Shown here: piece by piece, positions 7,634 to 14,840 of the stretch
How the letters are laid out: the number at the start of each line of letters is the position of its first letter
Numbering within the stretch: the first letter of the stretch is position 1
NCBI GenBank assembly: GCA_009774345.1
Contig: VSNR01000093.1
Span: 1 to 17,370 of the forward strand
Direction: 5' to 3'
Length of the DNA: 17,370 nucleotides
Origin: Lachnospiraceae bacterium
GTDB lineage: Bacteria > Bacillota > Clostridia > Lachnospirales > Lachnospiraceae
The notes under the pieces: generated by a model
The model's input: only the letters and a program-made list of their open reading frames with translations
Told to the model about the DNA's origin: nothing
Databases searched by the model: none
Made by a program: the position numbers and the translations under genes

Positions 7634-9045
7634 GCTTTCTTTGCCTTCTCCAACGTAAAGATAAATTCTGTGCCGACGCCCTCGGTGCTCACGACATTGA
7701 TATTTTCATTGTGGGACTGGATGATTTCCTTGGTGATGGAAAGTCCTAATCCAGTCCCTTTTTTGTCTTTGCCGCGGGAGAGGTCGGTCTTATAGAAGCG
7801 GTCCCAGATCAGGCGCAGGCTGTCTTTTGGAATGCCAATTCCATTGTCTTTGACCGATACCATCAGTTTGTTGGATTTTTCAACGGTCTCTATCTTGATG
7901 GAAGAGTTCTTGTGGCTGAACTTGATGGCGTTGTCCACGAGGTTGTAGAGCACTTGCTGTATCTTGACCATATCCGCATTGACGTACATCTCATCGCCTG
8001 TGAGGACAAGCTCAATGGAGATCAGCCGTTCACGGCAGGTTCCCTCGAAGGACATTGCTGTATTTTTGATGACTTGGTTCAGGTCAAAGGTGCTCTTGTC
8101 GAGAATCATGCCCTTGGTGGTGAGGTTGTTGAGCGTGAGCAGGGAGTTGGTCAGCTTGGTCAGACGGTCCGTTTCGTTGAGTACTACACCGATATATTTT
8201 TCATGCAGTTCGGGCGGAATCGTGCCGTCAAGCATCGCTTCGAGATAGCCGCGCATGGAGGTGAGCGGTGAGCGGAAGTCGTGGGAGATATTTGCCACGA
8301 GCCGTTTCTGATTGTCCTCGCTCTTTGCGACTTCGCTTGCCATGTAGGCGAGTGAGGCGGCTAGATAGCCGATCTCGTCCTCGCTGTCCACCTGAAACTC
8401 GTACCTGAAATTCCCGATGGCATACTGCTCTGTCGCATGGGTGATCTTGCGCAGCGGCAGATAGACCATCTCTGTGAAGAAAAGCAGGATGATGAGCGAG
8501 AGCAGGAAGAGAATCACCAGTGTGATAAAGGAAATATTTAAGAGAGAGTTGCACGAAGCCTGCAAATCGACGAGTGAGGCGTGGATAACCACATAGCCTT
8601 TCACTTTGAATTTGGAAGTGATGGGGGCAAAGGCAGAGAGCATCTCATCCTCAAACATGCCAAAAAAATTCCCAGTGGTATAAAAGGAATTTCCTGTGAT
8701 GGTGGGACTGAAATTCGGGATGGTGACAGGATTCTCGATGTCGGGCGGTGAGCTGGAATCCAGCACAATCAGCCCCGACGGATTGACAATCCAGATCGAG
8801 GCATCTAGGAAGGTGCCGATTGCCTCAATCTGGCGCCAGACGGATTCCAAGGTGATTTCATTGTTGTACAAATCCGCTGCGTAGGAGTCAGAGATCAGCA
8901 GCGCTTCTTTATATAAGGAGTCGGCGCGCTCACGCTTCATGTGCTCTAGCGTCATGCTGGAGGTGAAGGTCGCAACGACGATAAAACCAAAAAATGCAAA
9001 GATAAAATAAGCCAGTACAAACTTTAGATATAATGTCCGTTTCAA
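7630..9045 (-). CDS. Two-component sensor histidine kinase (HAMP-HisKA-HATPase)
   Basis: A 471-residue membrane kinase. TM1 spans about residues 8-29; an extracytoplasmic sensor region of some 135 residues follows; TM2 is at about 170-192 and HAMP at about 193-245. The phosphoacceptor is H255 in NISHDFRSPLTS. The ATPase domain has the N box around N372 (DNAIKFS), DNGIGIP at 400-406, WDRFYK and GTGLGL at 430-435, so all catalytic boxes are intact. The start is TTG at 9043-9045; AAGGA, overlapping the end of the regulator gene, is 11 bases upstream and TM1 begins soon after, so a later start is unlikely. The regulator gene ends 7 bases before it, so the pair is cognate. The ligand is unknown; the sensor region has no motif I can name. 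Confidence 0.93.
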   Translation of the reverse strand: MKRTLYLKFVLAYFIFAFFGFIVVATFTSSMTLEHMKRERADSLYKEALLISDSYAADLYNNEITLESVWRQIEAIGTFLDASIWIVNPSGLIVLDSSSPPDIENPVTIPNFSPTITGNSFYTTGNFFGMFEDEMLSAFAPITSKFKVKGYVVIHASLVDLQASCNSLLNISFITLVILFLLSLIILLFFTEMVYLPLRKITHATEQYAIGNFRYEFQVDSEDEIGYLAASLAYMASEVAKSEDNQKRLVANISHDFRSPLTSMRGYLEAMLDGTIPPELHEKYIGVVLNETDRLTKLTNSLLTLNNLTTKGMILDKSTFDLNQVIKNTAMSFEGTCRERLISIELVLTGDEMYVNADMVKIQQVLYNLVDNAIKFSHKNSSIKIETVEKSNKLMVSVKDNGIGIPKDSLRLIWDRFYKTDLSRGKDKKGTGLGLSITKEIIQSHNENINVVSTEGVGTEFIFTLEKAKKA

Positions 9046-9052
9046 TGGATGC

Positions 9053-9754
9053 TCAGTCCTTCACTTCAAATTTGTAGCCAACGCCCCAGATGGTTGCAAT
9101 GCGCCATGTCTCGTGATCTTTGATCTTCTCGCGGAGCCGCTTGATATGCACATCGACGGTGCGTGTGTCCCCGATATACTCATACCCCCAGATCTGGTCG
9201 AGGAGCTGCTCTCTGGTGTACACATGGTTGGGAGACGCGGCGAGAAAATACAGCAGTTCGAGTTCTTTTGGCGGCATCTCCACGGTTTTGTTGTTATAGA
9301 TGACCGAGTAGTTTGTGAGGTTGATGGTGAGGTTGGGGTAGGAAACCTGCTTGGCGTCGGAAGCTGGTTCAGCGGGCGCAGCCGTCTTGTAACGGCGCAG
9401 CACCGCTTTGACGCGTGCGATCAGCTCTTTGGTGTCAAAGGGTTTCTCCAGATAGTCATCGGCGCCAAGTTCGAGTCCGAGCACCTTGTCAAAGACCTCG
9501 CCCTTTGCGGACAGCATGATGATTGGTGTCTGGGACTTCTGGCGGACTTCGCGGCACACTTGGTACCCGTCGATGCCCGGCAGCATCAGATCTAACAGGA
9601 TGAGATCCGGCGCAAAGCTGTTCACTTCCCGCAGGGCAGATTCACCGTCATAGACGATCTTGGTCTCAAAGCACTCTTTGGTCATATAGAGGGAAATGAG
9701 TTCTGCGATGTTTTCATCATCGTCAACAATCAGTATTTTTTGTTTGTTTGCCAT
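9053..9754 (-). CDS. OmpR/PhoB-family response regulator
   Basis: A 233-residue transcription regulator. The receiver domain (about 5-118) has the acidic pair and neighbour D11-D13, phosphoacceptor D55 in LILLDLMLPG, S82 in place of the usual Thr, and K104 in YLEKPF. After a short Ala/Pro linker (about 123-132), the winged-helix domain (about 135-230) shows MPPKELELLYFLA, TREQLLDQIWGY, the recognition region TRTVDVHIKRLREKI and the final wing WGVGYKFEV. It starts 25 bases after the mutS2 stop, with only a weak SD-like AAAGG, and sits 7 bases before its kinase; probably all three genes share a transcript. The regulon is unknown. It is of the general PhoB/YycF type but I would not assign a named orthologue. 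Confidence 0.95.
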   Translation of the reverse strand: MANKQKILIVDDDENIAELISLYMTKECFETKIVYDGESALREVNSFAPDLILLDLMLPGIDGYQVCREVRQKSQTPIIMLSAKGEVFDKVLGLELGADDYLEKPFDTKELIARVKAVLRRYKTAAPAEPASDAKQVSYPNLTINLTNYSVIYNNKTVEMPPKELELLYFLAASPNHVYTREQLLDQIWGYEYIGDTRTVDVHIKRLREKIKDHETWRIATIWGVGYKFEVKD

Positions 9755-9779
9755 GTTTTTGCCTTTCTTATTTGCATAT

Positions 9780-12188
9780 TTATTTAAATTCAGCGATCGT
9801 TACGCCGGAGTCCCCTTCGCCGTACTCTCCCAGATGAAAAGATTTCACATAGGAGATGCGCCGGAGATACTGATGGACTGCCTGACGCAGGGCACCAGTT
9901 CCTTTGCCGTGTACGATGCGCACGCTGGGCGCGTGGGACAGGTAGGCGTCGTCGAGATATTTGTCAAGTTCGGACAGCGCTTCATCCACAGTTCTTCCGA
10001 GCAGATTGATCTCTGTGGAGAGCGTGGCAGCTTTGGACATGCCGATGCTTCCGCCGCCGGTGCGTTTCGGACTGCCTGTACCGCCATAGCTTTTTTTGTA
10101 AGATGTGTTGCCGGACAGTGCATCTTCATTGATGAGCACAAGGTCTTTGATATTCACTTTAGAGCGGATAATGCCGCACTGTACAAAGAGATCGCCCTTT
10201 GCGTCCGGCTTGGAGGAGATCGTACCCTTTAAGCCCATAGAGACTACCTTTACCAGATCGCCGGGCTTGATCTGGTTTGGCTTTAAGAGCTTGTGCGTCG
10301 GTTTTTCCTGTGTGGCAGTGAGTTTTGCATTTTTTTCTGTAATTTTGTCGCGCACTTTGGTGCGGGCTTTTTCCAAATCCTGAATCGAAGCCTTGCTGAC
10401 GTTTACTTTCTGGAAATCCCGAATGGTTTCGTCGGCGACATCCTTGGCATCTTGTAAAATCTTGCGCGCTTCCTCGTTTGCCTCGCGCAGAATTTTGTCC
10501 TTCTGCGCGTCCATGCGCTCCTGCTTCTGTTCAAGCTTTTTTTTCAGGGACTCGATCTCTGCCTTGTAGCGCTGAATCTCATTTCGCTCATTCTCGATGG
10601 TGCGCCTGCTCGTTTCCAGATCGGTCAGGAGATCCTCAAAGCTCTCTTCCTCCTCGCTGATGTGCTCTCTGGCGGACGCGATAATCTCGTCGGGGAGACC
10701 GAGCTTGGAGGAGATGGCAAAGGCGTTGCTCTTGCCGGGAATGCCGATGAGCAGCCGATATGTGGGGCGCAGTGTCTCCACGTCAAACTCACAGCAGGCA
10801 TTTTCCACATAGGAGGTCGTGAGTGCAAAGACCTTGAGCTCACTGTAGTGTGTGGTTGCCATGGTGCGGATTCCTTTGTCATGCAAGTGTTTTAGGATGG
10901 CAATGGCAAGGGCCGCGCCCTCTGTAGGGTCTGTGCCGGCGCCAAGTTCGTCAAAGATACACAGCGCATCTTCGTCGGCGTTTTTCAGGATAGAAATTGT
11001 GTTTGTCATATGGGCAGAGAAGGTGGAGAGATTCTGCTCAATGCTCTGTTCGTCGCCAATATCGGCGTACACCTCTGTGAATATACCCAGCTCGGAACGG
11101 TCAAGCGCCGGGATATGAAGTCCCGACTGACCCATCAAAGTAAAGAGCCCGACGGTCTTTAAGGAGACTGTTTTGCCGCCGGTGTTGGGACCGGTCACGA
11201 CTAGGAGGTCAAACTCTTCTCCGAGATGAATGTCGATGGGGACGACCCTTTTCTTATCTAATAACGGATGTCGCCCTTTACGGATATTGATATAACGATT
11301 GTTATTAAATAACGGCCGTGATGCATTCATGTCCACGGCGAGACCCGCTTTGGCAAAAATGAAATCCAGTGTTGTTAAAAGGCGGAAATTGCTGGATAAT
11401 TCCTCGGTATGCTCACCTGCGAGGGCGCTTAGTGCTGCCAGAATACGCTCGATCTCATCCTTTTCTTTCAGGGCAAGTTCTTTTAGCTGGTTATTTAGAT
11501 TTACAATAACAGCTGGTTCTATAAAAAGCGTGGACCCTGTGGAGGACTGGTCATGTATCATGCCGGGAACATTTCCTTTATGTTCAGATTTGACAGGGAT
11601 ACAATAACGATTGTTACGCATTGTGATCACAGCGTCCTGAAGATAGGTGCGGTAAGAGCCATTGACCATGTTTGTAAGCTGGCTGTGTATTTTTTCATTG
11701 GTGAGATGGATGCTGCGCCGGATATGCTTGAGTGCAGGGCTCGCGTCATCCGCGATTTCCTCCTCAGAAATAATACAGCGGTTAATCTCATTTTGGAGCG
11801 GAGTGAGCGGTTCCAAATGCGCAAAATAGATCTGTAGGCTGTCCGCGATCTCCTCGTCGTGGTCGGAGCGCGCAAAGGTCTTTGCCCGTGTGGCGCAGGC
11901 GAGGGAGGCTGATATTTTCATCAGCTCAGCCGCTGAGAGTGCACTGCCGATTTCCAGTGATTTGATGCTGAAACTGATATCTTTGTTGCCGCTAAAATGT
12001 ATCCGCCCGCCTTTGATCAGACGGGTGAAGGCATCGGCAGTCTGTTGCTGTGCCTCCTCGATCTCGGTGATGTCCGTCATGGGGGTGAGCTTCTGGCAGC
12101 GCTCTTTGCCGGGGGCAGAACTTGCCTTTTCCACTAAGAGGCTGATGATTTTATGATATTCAAGAATCCGTAATGCTTTGTCATTCAT
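9780..12188 (-). CDS. mutS2: MutS2 ATPase/nuclease with Smr domain
   Basis: 802 residues, the usual MutS2 length, complete. There is no MutS mismatch-recognition domain I. The core and lever region spans about 1-300, then the ATPase: Walker A GPNTGGKT (333-340), STFSAHM (388-394), Walker B CIFDELGAGTDP (410-421) and TTHYSELK (445-452). A long coiled-coil-like insert, rich in Glu, Lys and Arg, runs about 505-625. A KOW-like beta region spans about 637-687 (KPGDLVKVVS...VQCGIIRSKV). The C-terminal Smr domain (about 726-802) shows INLLGRTVDEAL and HGKGTGALR. In Bacillus, MutS2 acts on stalled or collided ribosomes, splitting them through its ATPase (known); older work in other species assigned it recombination suppression. 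The Smr LDLR-type motif is not clearly present (INLLG), so nuclease activity is uncertain. Start ATG 12186-12188 has GGAG ten bases upstream. Confidence 0.95.
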   Translation of the reverse strand: MNDKALRILEYHKIISLLVEKASSAPGKERCQKLTPMTDITEIEEAQQQTADAFTRLIKGGRIHFSGNKDISFSIKSLEIGSALSAAELMKISASLACATRAKTFARSDHDEEIADSLQIYFAHLEPLTPLQNEINRCIISEEEIADDASPALKHIRRSIHLTNEKIHSQLTNMVNGSYRTYLQDAVITMRNNRYCIPVKSEHKGNVPGMIHDQSSTGSTLFIEPAVIVNLNNQLKELALKEKDEIERILAALSALAGEHTEELSSNFRLLTTLDFIFAKAGLAVDMNASRPLFNNNRYINIRKGRHPLLDKKRVVPIDIHLGEEFDLLVVTGPNTGGKTVSLKTVGLFTLMGQSGLHIPALDRSELGIFTEVYADIGDEQSIEQNLSTFSAHMTNTISILKNADEDALCIFDELGAGTDPTEGAALAIAILKHLHDKGIRTMATTHYSELKVFALTTSYVENACCEFDVETLRPTYRLLIGIPGKSNAFAISSKLGLPDEIIASAREHISEEEESFEDLLTDLETSRRTIENERNEIQRYKAEIESLKKKLEQKQERMDAQKDKILREANEEARKILQDAKDVADETIRDFQKVNVSKASIQDLEKARTKVRDKITEKNAKLTATQEKPTHKLLKPNQIKPGDLVKVVSMGLKGTISSKPDAKGDLFVQCGIIRSKVNIKDLVLINEDALSGNTSYKKSYGGTGSPKRTGGGSIGMSKAATLSTEINLLGRTVDEALSELDKYLDDAYLSHAPSVRIVHGKGTGALRQAVHQYLRRISYVKSFHLGEYGEGDSGVTIAEFK

Positions 12189-12245
12189 GATATTCGTTCT
12201 CCATATTTTTGAGGTGGCTTGCAGAGCCTTGTCTGAATCGTATCA

Positions 12246-12275
12246 AGTATATCATATCCGGGCGTATTACGTAAA
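12246..12275 (-). promoter_or_regulatory. Promoter of the mutS2 operon
   Basis: Read on the - strand: TTTACG (12275-12270), an 18-base spacer and TATACT (12251-12246). A TG one base before the -10 gives an extended -10 element. It lies about 58 bases upstream of the mutS2 ATG and fits sigma-A recognition. Confidence 0.65.
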
Positions 12276-12304
12276 GCGGAGGTTGAAATAAATTCAGAAA
12301 AGCA

Positions 12305-12333
12305 TTGACCAAGGTAATACTATCGGATATACT
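12305..12333 (+). promoter_or_regulatory. Sigma-A promoter of the HtrA-like gene
   Basis: TTGACC at 12305-12310, a 17-base spacer and TATACT at 12328-12333: five of six consensus bases in each box. It is divergent from the mutS2 promoter, with the two -35 boxes about 30 bases apart. It would give a leader of about 45 bases before ATG 12384 and probably drives the HtrA-like gene, yhaM and rlmD together. Confidence 0.75.
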
Positions 12334-12383
12334 AAAGGAATTGAGGAAAGTATAGACTGGTGGAACGGAAGGCATAGCGTGGA

Positions 12384-13862
12384 ATGAGCGACGAAAAGAA
12401 CGAGGAAATGCTGCACGAGGCAGCAAGTGATTTTGAATTTTTGCAGGAAAAGATCAAAGAGCGTCCGATTAATAAAAAGAAACTGCTAAAGCGGACAATT
12501 ATCACGGCTTCGATGGCGGTGCTTTTTGGGCTGCTGGCGTGCCTGTCATTTTTGTTGCTGGAGCCGGTGCTCAACAATTGGCTGTATCCTGAGGAGGAGC
12601 CGGAGATTGTGACATTTCCGCAGGAAAAAAATGAGATGCGCCCGGAGGATATGCTCACCGAGGGGACGACCACGGGACAGGAGGAGACGGAGGCGTATGA
12701 TGAGACAAAGGAAAATACCAGTTCGAAGGAGCAGGAGACGTCATCTGCCCAGATGACAGAAATGGTGTCCGAAAATAGCTCAGAAAGTGCGGAGACGGCT
12801 GAAACAGAACCGAAAAGTTCAGAGCCGCCAAAGCCGGAGGAGAGCGCAGCAGGAATGGAAACAGCGCCTGTCGAGTCCGAGCCGTTGGAGCCATATCAGA
12901 TGCAGTATGAGGAACTTTACAAGGTCTATCGGGAAATCGCGTCGAGCATGGTGACGGTCACAGCGGTACATGCTGATGTGGACTGGTTCAATAACACGGA
13001 CCAGAGTGAGGGAACGACGGCGGGGGTGATCATTGCGAACAATAACAGGGAACTTTTGATTTTGAGCCGCAAGTCGTCACTGGATAATGCGCAGGCCATC
13101 CGTGTCAGCTTTTGCGATGGCGTGGAGGCGGATGCGGTGATTAAGCAGTATGACGAGAATACTGATTTGGCAGTTCTGGCGGTGGATTTAAAATATATTG
13201 CAAGTGATACGCTTTCCGCGGTGACGGTTGCCACGCTGGGAAGTTCTATTATATCGGGAATTACAGGAACGCCCGTGATTGCGGTAGGAAATTTGTTTGG
13301 CTATAAAGACACCGTGTGTTATGGAATGATTACGTCGAAAAACAACGTGGTTACGATGGCGGACAGCGAGTATAAATTAATGACAACTGATATCTATGCG
13401 GGCACGAATCCAAGTGGCATTCTTGTGGATATGAACCGGGAGGTCATTGGGATTATTGATAACAGCCATAATCATGAAGATACAAAGAATCTGCTTTCGG
13501 CAGTGGGGATTACAGAACTAAAGGGGCTGATCACGAAACTTTCAAACGGTGAGGACATCCCGTATCTTGGCATCTATGTGCAGGATATTTCCGAGCAGAC
13601 GGGCAGAGAGCTGAATATTTTGCCGGGAGTATATATCGTGGATATTGACATGGATTCTCCTGCAATGTTAAAGGGCATCCAGAAGGGTGATATCTTGGTC
13701 CGGGCAGGAACACAGCAGATCAACAGTGCAGCAGATTATATGAATGTCCTGAGAAATGTCCATGTGGAGAACAGTATCGACATCGTTGTGCGGCGGGCGA
13801 GCGTCAATGCATACGAGGAGATGCATTTTTTGATACAGCCTGTCAGGCAGAATGAAGGGTAA
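12384..13862 (+). CDS. HtrA-like membrane-anchored PDZ protein, apparently protease-dead
   Basis: 492 residues. A cytoplasmic N-terminus (1-37), rich in charge, precedes one membrane helix (about 38-60). Then comes an extracytoplasmic, disordered stretch very rich in Glu, Ser, Thr and Pro (about 68-170), a trypsin-like domain (about 175-385) and a PDZ domain (about 393-488, with GVYIVDIDMDSPAMLKGI and GDILVRAG). The fold follows HtrA/DegP (GTTAGVIIA, NTDLAVLAVDL, GTPVIAVGNLFGY, VIGII). Only the catalytic Asp is kept, D261 in TDLAVL. The His position in the expected NHVV-type motif reads LSRKSS (228-232), and the GNSGGP serine motif reads TNPSGI (341-346), with Pro aligned to the Ser. It is therefore probably a pseudoprotease that binds peptides or partners at the outer membrane face (inference). 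SD-like GGAAGG lies 11 bases before the ATG, rather far. It heads the cluster with yhaM and rlmD. Confidence 0.85.
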   Translation: MSDEKNEEMLHEAASDFEFLQEKIKERPINKKKLLKRTIITASMAVLFGLLACLSFLLLEPVLNNWLYPEEEPEIVTFPQEKNEMRPEDMLTEGTTTGQEETEAYDETKENTSSKEQETSSAQMTEMVSENSSESAETAETEPKSSEPPKPEESAAGMETAPVESEPLEPYQMQYEELYKVYREIASSMVTVTAVHADVDWFNNTDQSEGTTAGVIIANNNRELLILSRKSSLDNAQAIRVSFCDGVEADAVIKQYDENTDLAVLAVDLKYIASDTLSAVTVATLGSSIISGITGTPVIAVGNLFGYKDTVCYGMITSKNNVVTMADSEYKLMTTDIYAGTNPSGILVDMNREVIGIIDNSHNHEDTKNLLSAVGITELKGLITKLSNGEDIPYLGIYVQDISEQTGRELNILPGVYIVDIDMDSPAMLKGIQKGDILVRAGTQQINSAADYMNVLRNVHVENSIDIVVRRASVNAYEEMHFLIQPVRQNEG

Positions 13863-13892
13863 TATTATAATAAGGAAAGGATTCAGATAAAA

Positions 13893-14837
13893 ATGAAGTA
13901 TATTAAAGAGTATAAGGACGGCGACCGGATTTTTGACATTTATTTCTGTAAGTTCAAGAGCTCCGCAGTGACCAAGAACGGAAAGAGCTACGACAATGTT
14001 ATTTTACAGGATAAAACCGGGACGCTTGACGCCAAGATCTGGGACCCGAACAATGCCGGCATTGCTGATTTTGACGCGATGGATTATATCGAGGTGTACG
14101 GCGATATCACAAGTTTTAATGGGGCTCTGCAAGCGAATGTGAAGCGGGTGCGCAGATGTGAGGAGGGCGAGTACGATGAACAGGAATACATGCCCGTCAG
14201 CAGCAAAAATCTGGATGAAATGTATGCGGAGCTGCTGGCCTTGATCGACAGCATTGAGAATACATACTTAAAGACGCTGCTGCAAAAATTCTTCGTGGAA
14301 GATCAGGCATTTGCACAGCGGTTTCGCAAGGCTTCTGCCGCAAAGACGGTGCATCACGGATTTATTGGCGGTCTGCTTGAGCATACGCTTGGTGTTGCAA
14401 AGCTGTGTGATTTTTACGGTACCCAATATCCTGTCTTGAACAGAGATTTGCTAATGACTGCGGCAATCTGTCATGATATGGGAAAAACAAGGGAAATCAG
14501 CCCGTTTCCGGCGAACGACTACACGAATGAAGGACAGTTTCTGGGGCACATTGTGATGGGTTCTGAAATGCTGGGGGCAAAGATCAGAGAAATTCCGAAC
14601 TTTCCGTCTATTCTTGCAATGGAACTACAGCATTGTATTCTGGCACATCATGGGGAGTATGAGTTTGGTTCCCCCAAAAAGCCAGCCATTATCGAGGCGG
14701 TTGCACTGTGCTATGCAGACAATACCGATGCGAAGATGGAGACCTTCAAGGAACTGCTGGAATCCACAAAGGAGACAGGATGGCTTGGCTACAACAAGTT
14801 CTTTGAATCCAATCTGGCAGTGAGCAGGATGGAGTAG
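13893..14837 (+). CDS. yhaM: YhaM-type 3'-5' exoribonuclease (OB fold plus HD domain)
   Basis: 314 residues, full length for YhaM. The N-terminal OB-fold nucleic-acid binding domain spans about 10-90 (NVILQDKTGTLDAKIW at 35-50, YIEVYGDI, FNGALQANVKRVR). The HD phosphohydrolase domain spans about 155-290 with the metal ligands: H164 in LLEHTLG, H194-D195 in CHDMGK, the pair H252-H253 in ILAHHGEYEFGSP and D276 in YADNTDAK. Bacillus YhaM trims the 3' ends of mRNA fragments in a Mn-dependent way (known for the family). AGGAAAGG at 13873-13880 is 12 bases upstream of the ATG. It begins 30 bases after the HtrA-like gene and ends 3 bases before rlmD, so it is in their operon, with translation close to coupled to rlmD. 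Confidence 0.93.
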   Translation: MKYIKEYKDGDRIFDIYFCKFKSSAVTKNGKSYDNVILQDKTGTLDAKIWDPNNAGIADFDAMDYIEVYGDITSFNGALQANVKRVRRCEEGEYDEQEYMPVSSKNLDEMYAELLALIDSIENTYLKTLLQKFFVEDQAFAQRFRKASAAKTVHHGFIGGLLEHTLGVAKLCDFYGTQYPVLNRDLLMTAAICHDMGKTREISPFPANDYTNEGQFLGHIVMGSEMLGAKIREIPNFPSILAMELQHCILAHHGEYEFGSPKKPAIIEAVALCYADNTDAKMETFKELLESTKETGWLGYNKFFESNLAVSRME

Positions 14838-14840
14838 TGC

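Noticed and set aside
7912..8271. Open frame on + opposite the histidine kinase
   Set aside because: Shadow of the kinase gene, whose motifs are all intact on the - strand.
9113..9595. Open frame of 160 codons on + opposite the response regulator
   Set aside because: Antisense shadow of a complete OmpR-family gene; long only because the region is GC-richer.
9696..10232. Open frame of 178 codons on + across the regulator-mutS2 junction
   Set aside because: Overlaps the Smr domain of mutS2 in antisense and shows no SD or domain.
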